64,000 bases of DNA from Haloarcula halophila. Its GTDB lineage: Archaea > Halobacteriota > Halobacteria > Halobacteriales > Haloarculaceae. The position numbers were made by a program, and so were the translations under genes. The stretch lies in assembly GCF_029278565.1 (NCBI RefSeq), contig NZ_CP119560.1, forward strand, positions 1-64,000, given 5' to 3'. Of the stretch, positions 1 to 10,580 are shown in pieces (position 1 is the stretch's first letter; every line of letters begins with the position of its first letter). The notes below the pieces were generated by a model. That model worked only from the letters and a program-made list of their open reading frames with translations, did not search any database and was not told the origin of the DNA.

Positions 1-792
1 TCCTGTTTACTGCGATGTACGCACTGGACGTCAGCGGCGAGTTCACAGCGACCTTCATGTATGGCTTCCGGGACCGAGAGGTCGTCGAGGACCTGTTGGA
101 GGACCTGACTGGCCAGCGCATGATGTTCAACTACTTCCGGGTCGGTGGTGTCGCCTGGGATGTTCCCGAACCCCGTGAGGAGTTTTTCGAGCGGGTCCGT
201 GCCTTCGTCGACGACCTCCCGGGAAGCTCGGAGAGTACCACGATCTGCTGACGAGCAACGAGACGTTCCAGCTCCGCTGTGTCGGCACCGGCGAACTCCC
301 GCCCGAAGTCGCAAAGCAGTACGGTGTCACCGGCCCAGTCGCTCGTGGGTCCGGCATCGACTACGATCTTCGACGGGACGATCCGTATGGCTACTACGAC
401 AATCTGGACTGGAACGTCGTCACCGAGAACGACTGCGATAACTTCTCCCGTGTCCTCGTCCGGTTACGAGAGATCGAGGAATCCGCGGCGATCGTCGAGC
501 AGTGCGTCGATCTCCTCGAAGACTGGCCCGACGACGACCGGGCTCTCCAGGCCAACGTTCCGCGGACACTGAAGCCCTCGGGTGAATGCTACAGGGCCGT
601 CGAGGGTGCGAAGGGTGAACTGGGGATCTATATCCGCGCAGACGGCACCGAAACCCCGCTCGGTTCAAGATCCGGGGGCCGTCGTTCTCGAACTTGTCGG
701 CGCTCTCCGCGATGGCAAAGGGCGAGTCCGTCGCTGATCTCGTCGCGACGCTGGGGAGCCTCGACACCATAATGGGAGAAGTGGACCGATGA
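1..792 (+). pseudogene. nuoD: NADH dehydrogenase-like subunit D (NuoD/NuoCD) C-terminal part, frameshifted
   Basis: The reading frame enters from the left edge and carries the NuoD 49-kDa subunit core: [61 protein letters not shown] and a terminal segment ending GSLDTIMGEVDR at 792. These segments lie in three frames. A shift near 232 joins frame 3 to frame 2 ([12 protein letters not shown] follows), and another near 660 joins frame 2 to frame 1 (RFKIRGPSFSNLSAL follows). Apart from the two one-base events no stop interrupts the homologous path. In the family this subunit helps build the quinone-reduction site of the complex I-like Nuo/Fpo enzyme on the cytoplasmic side of the membrane. No other nuo gene follows, so this is either a decayed duplicate or a gene carrying sequencing errors. 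The family call is secure from the motifs; the functional state is not known. Confidence 0.85.
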
Positions 793-936
793 CAACACCT
801 CCCTCGCTACGCACGGTTTTGGCCCTCACCTGGCCAGTCGATGCCCACGATAGGGGCGTAGTATAGCCTGTCTTCGGCGACGGCATCGACAGGTGTAGTG
901 GAATCGTTTCAGTGGGGTGGTAGCCAACACAGGTCT

Positions 937-1344
937 ATGAGTCACCTGCTCCCACAGAAACCACACGTGGACCGGCCAGCGCCGGACTCCCGGATCGTCA
1001 CCCTCGACGACGAGGATGCAGACGAAGTATTTGCCGCGCTCGGATCAGATGTCAGCCGAGCCGTACTGGCAGAACTGTATCGCGATCCAGCGACGCAATC
1101 GGAACTTGCTGAACGGGTCGACACCTCCATCCAGAACATCGGCTATCACGTCGGAAAACTCCTCGAGGCGGACCTCATAACCGTCGTCGAGCAGTGGTAT
1201 TCGGAAAACGGTGCCAAGATGGACGTCTTCGCTCCGGCTGGAGCCCCGCTAGTCCTTGTCGCCGGCGGTCACGAGCGGAGTGTAACCGTCGAGAAGAACA
1301 CGACTGCTTCGACAGTAGACGGTTTGGCGAACAGCGACGACTGA
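937..1344 (+). CDS. ArsR-like winged-helix regulator, short form
   Basis: A 135-residue protein if started at the ATG at 937; a GTG at 898 in the same frame is possible but adds a tail without similarity. Residues about 25-95 form a winged-helix DNA-binding domain (DVSRAVLAELYRDPATQSELAERVDTSIQNIGYHVGKLLEADLI), followed by the YSENGAKMDVFAPAGAPLVL wing that is frequent in haloarchaeal ArsR-like HTH proteins. Relatives I know of are longer, with a hydrophobic C-terminal region. Here the protein ends in a Thr/Asp-rich tail soon after the wing, so it may be truncated. It stands alone between the nuoD remnant and a minus-strand HTH gene. The target is unknown. Confidence 0.75.
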   Translation: MSHLLPQKPHVDRPAPDSRIVTLDDEDADEVFAALGSDVSRAVLAELYRDPATQSELAERVDTSIQNIGYHVGKLLEADLITVVEQWYSENGAKMDVFAPAGAPLVLVAGGHERSVTVEKNTTASTVDGLANSDD

Positions 1345-1427
1345 CGTTGGGTCTGGTGGTGAAAGAGCAGGACGCCAGCAACCCGCCTTACGCTCCATCG
1401 GACACTGCGACCTTTGCAGTGAGAGCT

Positions 1428-1807
1428 TCAGTCACCAGAGACCGAGGGTCGCGACTCGGTCGAGGAGTCTGCTTCTCTGAACGTCATCGTGAGTCCGTCG
1501 ACGGTCATCTCAGGGCAAGCGATTCGAAGTCCGTTCTGAAGACGGTCCGATGGTGACCATCGCCATCGTACTGCATCTCCGTCTCGACCAGTCCTGCCTC
1601 CTGGAGGGCATTCAACCGTCGATACACCGTCGCCCGGGAAGCGCCACATTCGACTGCGATGTCGCGGGCGGGCTTGGCATCTGTACTGATCGCCTCCAGG
1701 ATTTGCTGAGCGTATGCCGCGTTGAGACGTGTGAGAATCTCGCTTGACGGGAGCGTGTCGGCTTCCCTCTCTGAGTCATCGGTCGTTGTCGTGTCGGTGA
1801 TTGACAT
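1428..1807 (-). CDS. Small winged-helix regulator, probable frameshift near its C-terminus
   Basis: The intact frame (1505-1807) encodes 100 residues: an acidic Thr/Ser-rich start, then a winged helix (SSEILTRLNAAYAQQILEAI, DIAVECGASRATVYRRLNAL, LVETEMQYDGDGHHRTVFRT) of the type common in haloarchaea. It stops at FESLALR. In another frame the strand continues with PEMTVDGLTMTFREAD to about 1428, which is the beta-strand tail this family normally has after the wing. A one-base shift at about 1507-1512 would restore it. The protein is likely a cytoplasmic transcription factor. The upstream sequence (1808-2131) is shared with the plus-strand FAD gene, so it might regulate that gene; this is inference. 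Confidence 0.72.
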
Positions 1808-2131
1808 GGTCGTGCTCTGAGTAAGACTGTGTCACGACACCCTCCCAAACCTACTGTCAACTGACGTTGTCTCGCAGACGACTCCCGGGCTATTAGTATT
1901 ACGTTGTGAATCGATGACACACGATACAGCCACCCCCACTTCCACCGTTCGGTGTTGCGGTCAGTGAAACACGGAGTGGGGGCTTAGATGTGAGGCGAAC
2001 CGATCGGAAAACTGTATGCGGATTCGTCGGCTCTCTGGACGGCGTCGCCACCTCATACCCCCCTTGGACGCATCGACCTCCGACAGCGGACGTCGCTACT
2101 CCCGTCCCAGTAGACGAGGGAGTCCAACGCG
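1808..2131. other. Intergenic region between divergent regulator and FAD protein
   Basis: These 324 bases hold no convincing gene. They separate two divergently oriented genes and must contain both promoters. An AT-rich patch (ttagtattacgttgtg, about 1893-1908) is the only visible TATA-like candidate. Antisense frames crossing the region are Arg/Pro/Ser-rich and show no family features. Confidence 0.4.
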
Positions 2132-3448
2132 ATGACCACTGACCAGTCCCCGGACTCGACGGCGAGTGGCGCAACTGACGGGGGAGCCGAGTCGGCCACT
2201 CAGCGAGAGGGGCGTACCCCCGACAGCGTCGCGGAACAGAACTGGCTACTGGAAACGGACGACAGTGCCCCCCGTCGCGATAGACAGGTACTCGTTGTGG
2301 GAGAGACCGTCGTCGGGCGTACACTCACCCTCTTGCTCCATCGAGAGGGCTACGATCCACTACTCGTGCGCCAGTCCAGTGACTCTATCGAGTCGCGAGC
2401 GACGTTCCTCCCTCAGCCAGCGTGTCGGGTCATGGACTCGCTCGCGATCGACACAGCCTCGTCGGACCACGGGGTTCCAGTCCAGCGTGTCTCGTTCGAA
2501 CAGGGCAGGACCTCGGCGAAACCGTCGTCTGTCACCACGGCGGCCAGTAGCCCGGGCGATCCCGGCGCGGTTGTCGTGGATACGCCGTGGCTCACAGACG
2601 CGCTGGAGGCGACGCTTCCGGATCGACACCGCAGTACTGATCGCGCTCTCGCCACGCTCTCGCCACGAGACGATGGGTTGGAAGTCACGTTCGAGGACGG
2701 CATCACCGAGTGGTTCGACGTGCTCGTCGATGCCACTCTCGACGGTGTGGCACACGGGCGGACACGCACCACCGAACCAGCTACAGCGACGCTGGCACAG
2801 TACGAGGCGGTGGCCGACACGCAGCCGGTCGACTCGCGACAGGTTCGGGAGGCCTGGTATTCGAACGCTTTCGTGCAACGACTCCCCGTTTCCGGCGGCG
2901 AGGCAACCCTCGTCCGTCTCACAGTTCCACAGACAGCAGTTGAGTCGATCTCGCCCAGCGAGGGATTCCACGCCCTGAACGACGAAGGCGGTCCCGAAAT
3001 CGGGGGCGGGCTTCCACCTGTAGACGAGTGGGAGTCGACCGTCGTTCGACAGTGTGTCGACTGTGGAGACAGCGACCGGACACTGTGGGGGGGCGATCGG
3101 ATCGTGTCATGTGGTCCAGCGGCCTATCCAACAGCGCCGGCAACCGGGTTTTCACCCTGGTTCGGCATCGAGAGTGGTCGCAGATTGCTCTCCGAACTGA
3201 CGCGCCGGAACCGCTCGGTGTCGGACGTGATCGATGCGTACACGCGCCAGCGACACCAGCGACTCGGCACGCTTCGACGGACAGTCCAAGAGACACGGGA
3301 AGCCCACGCGTACCCGGTTCTGGAATCGGCCCCGACGGTACTGGAGCGGGTCGCTGAACTCCGACAACTGGCGCTGGGGTCGTTCCTCGATAGTCGGTTA
3401 CGGGCGATCCAGTGGGGGAGCCAGACCCTCCCTGACCAGTCTCGGTAG
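2132..3448 (+). CDS. FAD-dependent monooxygenase-like protein, divergent
   Basis: The 438-residue protein has an acidic disordered start of about 45 residues. A Rossmann-type strand-loop-helix follows (RQVLVVGETVVGRTLTLLLHREGY, about 50-73) in which the GxGxxG loop is altered to GETVVG. A second FAD-domain signature near residue 325 (RIVSCGPAAYPTAPATGFSPWFGIESGRRL, quoted in part here) corresponds to the GDAAH...G.G....A motif of the PHBH fold, but Asp and His are replaced. The layout fits class A flavin monooxygenases and geranylgeranyl-reductase-like proteins. The changed loops make FAD binding uncertain, so it may be a non-catalytic relative. It ends one base before the stop of the convergent Bat-type gene. 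Substrate unknown. Confidence 0.65.
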   Translation: MTTDQSPDSTASGATDGGAESATQREGRTPDSVAEQNWLLETDDSAPRRDRQVLVVGETVVGRTLTLLLHREGYDPLLVRQSSDSIESRATFLPQPACRVMDSLAIDTASSDHGVPVQRVSFEQGRTSAKPSSVTTAASSPGDPGAVVVDTPWLTDALEATLPDRHRSTDRALATLSPRDDGLEVTFEDGITEWFDVLVDATLDGVAHGRTRTTEPATATLAQYEAVADTQPVDSRQVREAWYSNAFVQRLPVSGGEATLVRLTVPQTAVESISPSEGFHALNDEGGPEIGGGLPPVDEWESTVVRQCVDCGDSDRTLWGGDRIVSCGPAAYPTAPATGFSPWFGIESGRRLLSELTRRNRSVSDVIDAYTRQRHQRLGTLRRTVQETREAHAYPVLESAPTVLERVAELRQLALGSFLDSRLRAIQWGSQTLPDQSR

Positions 3449-6400
3449 TCAGTCATCCTCGCCAAACAGCAGTTCGAAGGTCTGCTGCTCTGCGAGTCGG
3501 AGGTGTTTGTTGAACGTCGGCTGTGTAATATCCAGCCGAGTCGCGACCTCGCTCCCGTCGTGTTCGCGGGGCCACTCGAAATACCCTGCAGCGAGTGCCG
3601 TTCGGACGACCTCCAGTTGCCGGTCAGTGAGCGCTGTCTGGACCTGCTCGCTCAGTTCAGATGGTGTCCGGTCCTGGCGCTGGAGCTGACGCTGTGCGGT
3701 GAGTGAAAGCGACGGGGCGACGTCTCGAATCCGCTCGACAAACGATCGCACGTCTGCCTGTCGTGGCACCTCGACGAGGAGGGTCGTCTCACCGGGCTCG
3801 GCGACAGCCTCCCGGAGGATACCACCGTACTCGGCGATCGGGGAGCCGAACCAGTCAGTCGCGTGCGCCTCGACCAGGGTCGATGCCGGCCCGGCAGTGA
3901 CGACGTCGACTACCCCGGGGAGGCGCTGCTCGGCGATCTCGATCGCGTCGGTCGGGACATCGCCTTCGAAACTGAAGTAGAGGGTCGTGGACCCCTCCTG
4001 CCCGGCAGCCGTCCGTTCGAGTCTGACGCGACAGTCCGCGTCGGTTGCCGCCTGTGCGAACGGGAGTGTCTCGCCAGCACCGCGGAACTCAGTTCGACGG
4101 TCTCGTCGGATTCGAGGGCCCGACGGCGCTCGATCGCTGCCAGCGCGTTCGCGATGGTGGCCCCGAGTTGGGAGAGAACGTCGCGTTCGCGCTTGCCGAA
4201 CTCGTTGGGTGACTCGGAGCCGACAGTCAACACACCACGTGTGACGTCGTCGTAGGTCAGCGGGACCGCACAGAGGGATTGGTACCCCTCGGAGAGTCCG
4301 ATCCGTCGCCAGTCGTCTGCTGGCCCATCGCCGACGAGCGAGTCTTCGACCTCCAGTTGATCGGTCGTCCAGGCATCGACTGCGGGATGTGGGTCCACCG
4401 TCTCACCCGCCGTCGTCAGATCCATTGATTCGACGTATCGGGCCGTCGTCCCGACGATCGCTCGGGGTACGAAACGGTCGGATCCGGCGTCGACGCCGCC
4501 GATCCACGCCAGATCGTACGGTCCCGTCTCGGCGAGGCGCTCACAGACTGCCTGTTCCACGTCGGCACTGCTCGAGGCCTCGGTGATCGCGGCCTCGACC
4601 CGCTGTGTGAGGCGAGCGATACGGTCCAGCCGTTCCGCTCGCTCCGTCTGTGTCTGCAACTCCTCCTCTCGAGCGGCGAGCCGTCGCTGGCCTTCGAGAT
4701 GATTGAGTGCTGCCTCCAGCGTCGCGGCGAGCACGTGGGCGGCCTGAACGGACTCCGCACCTAACGACCCGTCGGGAGTCCCCACAGGAGGGTGCCGTGG
4801 CTCCCGAGTGAGAGCGCGCGCCAGGCTGAGAGAGCCGCCAGCCCTGTTGGAGGCCCGGACTCGGCTTGCCCGCTGTGAGAACACCGTATCTGTTCGACCC
4901 CGTCGGATGTGACGCTCGTGCCAGCCGCGAACCCCTCCCAGAGTGGGCTCTCGCCCGGACCGATGGGGTCGCTCGCCATGTCTGTAGGGAGTTGCCCGGC
5001 CAGTACCTCCGGTCTGAGGACCCCCTCATCGTCGTCGTACAGGAAGGCCCCGACGGCAGGGAGATTGAGGGTCTCGGCGGCCGCCTCGACGGCGATTCGC
5101 GTCGCCTCTTCGGGTGTGTCCGCCGTGGCGAGATCGTCGGTCGCGTTATCGAACGAGGCCATACGTCGCTCTCGCCGTTTCCGCTCGGTGATGTCTCGAC
5201 TGACGACGACGAGCCGTGTCTGACCATCGTCCCACTCGGTCGGGTAGTAGTCCGACTTGACCCAGCGGGTCGCTCCATCGGGGCGTCTGATTCGATACTC
5301 CTTGGAGTAGCTCTCTGCCGCCGTTCCGGCTCGAACAGCAGCGACGATGTCCTCGACGAACTGTCGGTAGGCGTCTGCATCCTGTGGGTGGAGCGTGTCG
5401 AAGAACCCCTCGTCGTACGTCTCGGTGAGTTCCTCGAGCGACTGTCCCCAGATATCCTCGTAGCCGGAACTCACGTACTCGGGGGCCTGTGATCCGGAGG
5501 TGATCGCCTCGGCGCGCGTGATGAGGATCGCTTCGTCGATCCGATCGAGGACCGCACGGAGTCGCCGTTCGCTACGGCGCCGATCAGTGACGTCCCGACT
5601 GAGTGAGACGTGGCGCTGTTCCCCGTTGAGTTCGATACTCGTTCCTTTCACCTCCAGCCAGCGGATCTCCCCGTCGCTGGTCTCGACGGCCCACTCTGTC
5701 TGCTTGGGCCCGTCGGCGTCGAGTACCGTTTCGATGAACTCCTTCGCGCGGTCGATCGTATAGCCCTGCTCGGCCGGGCTGAATCCGGGGATTCCCATCT
5801 CCAGTATCTCCTCGCGGTCGTATCCCAGCATGTCACAGAACGTCTCGTTGGCGTCGACGAGTTCTGCCGTGTCAGGATCGTGGACCGTGATCGAGTCGGT
5901 GACGCCGTCGAAGATCTGTTCGTACTCGCGCTCGCGGCGCTTGCGTTCGGTGATATCATACAGGAGCGCGACAATGCGTTGCTCGCCCGCGATCTCACCC
6001 AGCTCGTGTCTCGCTCGGACCCATACCGTCTCACCGTTTGCCGCCTCCAAGGCCCACTCGAACTCCTGTCCGCCCTCACGCGCGGACTCCTGGATCAGCC
6101 GTCTGGCTTCCTGGGCACTGGCACCCTCGTCCGTGGCCTGGAACTCCGACAACGGTCGCTCGATGAACGCCTCGCGGTCGTATCCGAGCAGCTCTGCCAT
6201 CTGTCTGTTGACGGTGACCACGTCACCACTCTCCGGGTCGTGGACGACGATTCCGTCACCGGCCATCTCGAATATCTGTTCGTACTCGCGCTCACGGCGC
6301 GTGCGTTCGGTGATGTCCTCGACACGGCCGACGACGCGGTCGACTTCGCCACGCTCGTTTGTGATCGGGAACCGGGTGACGGTGACCCATCGTGTCTCAC

Positions 6401-8648
6401 CGTCCCGGTCGATACGGTACTGACCTTCGTACGTTTCCTGTGGCTCGCCGGCAGCCACGTCGTCGATCAATCGCTGGACGTCGGCCTCGTATCTCTCACG
6501 GTCGTCCGGGTGAGCGACGTCGACGAACGATGTCGGCTCCTCGTACAGTTCCTCGACAGGCCGTCCGTAGATGTCCTCGTACGCCGGGTTGATGTACAGC
6601 ATCTCCGAGTAGTCTGCCGTCGTGAGATAGACGATCTCGTCGATATGTTCGGCGATGAGACGGAACCGACGCTCACTTTCACGGCGTTCCCGGGCCTGCT
6701 GGACCCGGTCGAGTGCCGTCGTCGCGTGTCGCGCGAGGATTCGCGTTGCGTCGAGCGTGACCGTGTCGATCTGGCCGGCTCCCGGCGCTGCTGCGGCGAC
6801 GAGACCGTGACCGTCGAGCGGGACGAGAACTGTCTCTGTGGATTGGTCTTCGTCGGGCTCCGTCTCAGACTCGACACGTAGTGCTTCCGCTTGGTACGCA
6901 TCGTACGGCACCGAACCAGGCTCGATCAGATCGGACCCCGTCAAGCCCGCTGTGAGACCACGCTCCGAGTCGCTACGCACGACCGGGGCAGTTCCGGCCG
7001 TCGTCCGTCGCACGCCAGCAGGCCGGCGCTGTCAGGTCGAGGACCTCTGTGATGGCATCCGCAACGGCCTCGTACACGGCCTGTTCCGTCTCGGCGGTCT
7101 GGACGGCTTCGGTCGACTCGTGGAGAGAACGGACCATCTTCTCACGTCGCTTTCGTTCCGTGACGTCGGTGTACCAGACGTACGCATCGGCCACTCCACT
7201 CTCGCCCCGGCCAGCATCGAAGTGAATTACGTTGAACAGAAACTCGCGGGTTCCGCTCGCTGTCTGCCGTGGTGCGGTCGCGTTGACACGGTCACCGCTC
7301 GCTGCTTGCCGTCGGAAGCGGTCGAAGTCGGCGTGTTCGTCCTCCGGAACGAGCATCTCTTCGACAGAGGCCCCGACAACCTCGTCGGCAGCGAATCCGA
7401 AGACCGTCTCGAATGCGGGGTTGATCTCTCTGATAATCGGCTCGTCGTCCTCCTCAAACCGAACCCGGACGACTGGGTCGGGGTTGTTCTCGAACAGTAT
7501 CGATCGTCGATCCCGTTCCTGTTCGAGTCGTCGCTCGTACTCTGTGCGCGCGGTCACGTCCCGGGACAGGGCGAGAACGCGGTCCTCCCCCGCAATGGTG
7601 GCCGGTGTCAACTTCGTCTCCAACCGTCGCTGCTCCCCGGCAGCAGTTTCGATCGTCCACTCGACGGTCTGGGCTTCTCCGGTCGCCGCGACACGTCGCT
7701 GGCGATCGTAGAGTGTTCCTGGCCCGGAGCCAGCATCGGACACACTGAGTCCACCGAGACCCATCTCCAGCAGCGTCGCGCGGTTGTATCCCGTCAGTTC
7801 GGTCATCGTCTGATTGACGTCGACGATCCGTTCCTTCCAGGGATCGTGGACGGTGATGACGTCGTTGACGTTGTCGAACACCTGCTGGTACTTCCGTTCC
7901 TCTCGACGCCGTTCAGTGATATCCACCGACGTGGTTAGCACTACCTCACGGCCACCGACGTGGACTGTTCGCAGGCGTGCTTCTGTCCACCGAACCCCGT
8001 CCGCGGCTGTCTGGAGTGGCCATTCGATCTCGATTTCCTCGTCTTGCTCCGTAACACTCGACACAACCCGCGTTATCCACTCGTGGTCGTATCCGGGGAT
8101 ATCGGCGGTGAACTCGCCGATTTCCATCGACTCTGTCTCCGCCCGATCCTGGCCAAGTAGTTCACAGAGTGTCTCGTTGGCGTGGAGCATCTCACCCGTG
8201 TCCGGATCGTGGAGAATGGCGACGCCCCCGATATTGTCGAAGATCTCGCGCGCGCTCGTCTGTGCACGTTCCCGTTCGACGATTTCTCGCAAGCGCTCTC
8301 CCAGTACACCTGGGGCTGTCTCGGCTAGTCCGCGCGGAAGCCACTCTGCCGTACCGACCGACAACACGTCCCCGATCAACTCCTCCTCGGCACTCCCCGC
8401 TAGTACGACTACCGGTGTATCCGGACGTTCAGCCGTCCACTGCTGTACGATGTCGACGACACTGTCCTCTCGCAGGCCGCTGCGTACGAGCAGACAATCG
8501 GTCTCCGGGGCCGCGTCCCCGTGGTCCCCCATGTCGTTCTCGTGTCGAGTGAGAGCCCAGCCCCCTGTTCCAATGCCGATCGAAGCTCGCTGTCCGGATC
8601 CTCCCCCACAAGCAGGAACGAAAACGAGCGAGAGCCACCTGCAAACAT
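3449..8648 (-). pseudogene. Giant Bat-type multi-PAS/GAF sensor with bacterio-opsin-activator and HTH_10 domains, frameshifted
   Basis: One gene of about 1,730 codons can be reconstructed from overlapping minus-strand frames. Order: a receiver-like N-terminus (from 8648, FLLVGEDPDSELRSALEQ); three PAS domains (IFDNIGGVAILHD, VFDNVNDVITVHD, LFENNPDPVVRV); a GAF-like segment; four more PAS domains (LIAEHIDEIVYL, IFEMAGDGIVVHD, IFDGVTDSITVHD, VLDRIDEAILIT), most closed by DITER motifs; two GAF domains; the bacterio-opsin-activator domain (FRGAGETLPFAQAA onward); and an HTH_10 DNA-binding domain ending at 3449 (EVATRLDITQPTFNKHLRLA). Single-base shifts are needed near 8540, 7000, 4820 and 4090. 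At 4090 one lost G turns CTG-GAG-TTC into CTGAGTTC. Family members are cytoplasmic one-component sensors of redox, light or small ligands that bind DNA directly. The domains are certain; whether the gene is dead or mis-sequenced is not. Confidence 0.85.
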
Positions 8649-8728
8649 AGATACTACCTGATACTCAACGCCCGTAAATTGCTGGTAAGGAGTCACGATA
8701 GCGTCCAGACGACGCAGTATCCGAGTGG

Positions 8729-9790
8729 CTACAGTTCGCCGGCAATTGCGAGCGCCCGGTCGGTCGAACCCTCAACGACAACCGCAGTGGTCACGCCGTC
8801 GTCGGTCCACGCCACGACGGCACGGTCCGCAACTGTTTGGACAGCAACCGTCTGGCCATCGATCGTCTCCGTGGTCGCGTTCTCGGTCAGCCGGTCGAAC
8901 CGGTCGGTGGCGGTCGTCGAAATGACAGTGACGTTCCGCCCATCACTGTCGTACTGCTGCCCAACGACCGTTTCTCCCTGCCGGACAGTGACTGTCGCCT
9001 CGGCGAAGGTCGCATCCGGACTGGGGAGTTCAAGATCGGTCGCCGTCTGTGCGGCGTCGAACTCCTCGTAGCTGTCGACCGTCGTCAGCGAGACTCGGTC
9101 AGTCGGCGGATCGAAGGTGCTGTCGTGAATCGAGACGTTGAACGCCGTCGACTGGACTGAAACGACCGTGCTGTTAGTGCCATCGGTCGCCTCCGATCGG
9201 ACGACGCGTGAGTCATCCTGGGAGACCCACAGCGTCGTGGTGCCGTCAACCTCTGGATGGGTCAGTTCGACCTCGTACGTGTCAGTTCCGTCGATCGACG
9301 GCGTCCCGACGACCGTCGCAGAGACGTTCGAGGCGTTCATGCTCGGCAGCCCCTGCTCGCTGAACCGATCTTCGGCGTCGTCAGACAGTCGCTCATCAGG
9401 TGCGACAGTGTCGTCGAAGGCCTCGCCGTTGGCGAGTGAGTCGACCGGGTACGCGACAGAGCGGTTCGGGCCGACCGCCCACGCAACGGTACCGTTCGTA
9501 CCTGCTCGGTACGTCTCCCCATCATGGGAGATAATGGTCCGGCTCCGGTTGTCGGCCGTCGCCGCCATCTCAACCGTCGCAGTGGCCGATTCACTGCCGT
9601 TGCTGACGGTCACTGTGGCCTCGGTTGTGATCGTCTCAGCGCTCTCATACCGCTGCTCAACGCTGTCCAGTACCTCGTCGCCAGAAGGCTGCTGGAGCGT
9701 CTCGATCGCCGTCGCTGACCCTGCCAGTGTGGCAGCGATCACAACGAGAGCGACGAGCATTCGACTCCCGTCCAGTCTTGCACTCATCAT
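8729..9790 (-). CDS. LolA/DUF2092-like exported lipoprotein-carrier homologue
   Basis: The 353-residue protein starts with a hydrophobic signal segment (MLVALVVIAATLAGSATA). The body is a beta-rich Thr/Ser/Asp domain with repeated strands (TITTEATVTVSN, TYEVELTHPEVDGTTTLWVS, VVRSEATDGTNSTVVSVQ), which matches haloarchaeal outer-membrane-lipoprotein-sorting-like proteins with the LolA half-barrel fold. A TATA-like run (about 9792-9803) lies directly next to the first ATG, so translation may really begin at the internal ATG at 9760, which still precedes the signal peptide. It is divergent from a LolD/MacB-type ABC pair, as in Lol-like systems. Haloarchaea lack an outer membrane, so the role is probably handling of lipidated or surface proteins; that is inference. 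Confidence 0.75.
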   Translation of the reverse strand: MMSARLDGSRMLVALVVIAATLAGSATAIETLQQPSGDEVLDSVEQRYESAETITTEATVTVSNGSESATATVEMAATADNRSRTIISHDGETYRAGTNGTVAWAVGPNRSVAYPVDSLANGEAFDDTVAPDERLSDDAEDRFSEQGLPSMNASNVSATVVGTPSIDGTDTYEVELTHPEVDGTTTLWVSQDDSRVVRSEATDGTNSTVVSVQSTAFNVSIHDSTFDPPTDRVSLTTVDSYEEFDAAQTATDLELPSPDATFAEATVTVRQGETVVGQQYDSDGRNVTVISTTATDRFDRLTENATTETIDGQTVAVQTVADRAVVAWTDDGVTTAVVVEGSTDRALAIAGEL

Positions 9791-9878
9791 ATAATATTAT
9801 GGCTGGACGTTCAAATACGTTCGTGCCGTGGGGACTCCGAGACAACCCTGATACACCTCCCGGCCTAAGGATAAATGA

Positions 9879-10580
9879 ATGGCACAGGCAGAAACGGATG
9901 ACGTTGTTACGCTGTCGGATGTGCGAAAGCGCTACGATGTTGGCGGCGTTGTCGAAGCGTTGGCCGGGGTGTCGCTCTCACTACCAGCGGAGTCGTACAC
10001 AGCCGTTATGGGCCCAAGCGGCTCGGGAAAAAGTTCACTGTTGAACCTCGTCGGTGGGCTAGACACACCGACTGAGGGGACTGTTACCGTCGGCGAGCAG
10101 GAACTATCGACAGCAACCGAAGCCGAACGGGCCGCGATCCGCGGGAGCCAGGTCGGCTTCATCTTCCAGACGTTCAATCTGATGCCAAGGCTCACAGCTG
10201 TCGAGAACGTCGCGATGCCGCTGGTCTTCGACGAGTGGGGCCGGGCCGAGCGCCACGAGCGTGCCCGTGAGCTGCTGGCCGATGTCGGTCTCGGCAAGCG
10301 ATTGGACCACAAACCGACCGAACTCTCAGGTGGCCAGCGCCAGCGGGTCGCGATTGCCCGTGCGCTCGCTCCGAACCCGGAGCTGATTCTGGCCGACGAG
10401 CCGACCGGCAACGTCGATACTGAGACTGGCGATCAAATTATGGGTCTCCTCGACGACCTCCATGCGGCTGGGAACACGATCCTGCTGGTCACCCACGAGC
10501 GCCGAATCGCTGAACACGCCGGTCGGGTCGTCCACGTGCGCGACGGTGTCATCGAACGGATCGAGGAGCTGAGTGGCTGA
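9879..10580 (+). CDS. ABC transporter ATP-binding protein, LolD/MacB type
   Basis: A 233-residue ATPase with Walker A ([16 protein letters not shown], about residue 45), Q-loop ([10 protein letters not shown]), signature ([15 protein letters not shown]), Walker B and D-loop ([12 protein letters not shown]) and H-loop (VTHE). The PTGNVD form and short length are typical of the LolD/MacB/FtsE group, which drives mechanotransmission rather than import. Its stop codon overlaps the start of the FtsX-like permease, so the two form an operon. It probably works as a homodimer on the cytoplasmic face. The divergent neighbour encodes a LolA-like protein. Confidence 0.92.
   Translation: MAQAETDDVVTLSDVRKRYDVGGVVEALAGVSLSLPAESYTAVMGPSGSGKSSLLNLVGGLDTPTEGTVTVGEQELSTATEAERAAIRGSQVGFIFQTFNLMPRLTAVENVAMPLVFDEWGRAERHERARELLADVGLGKRLDHKPTELSGGQRQRVAIARALAPNPELILADEPTGNVDTETGDQIMGLLDDLHAAGNTILLVTHERRIAEHAGRVVHVRDGVIERIEELSG

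Noticed and set aside
5610-6881. 423-residue open frame on the plus strand
   Set aside because: It lies antisense to the multi-PAS gene, mirrors its codon pattern, has Arg/Leu/Val-rich composition and no domain; a shadow frame of high-GC coding DNA.
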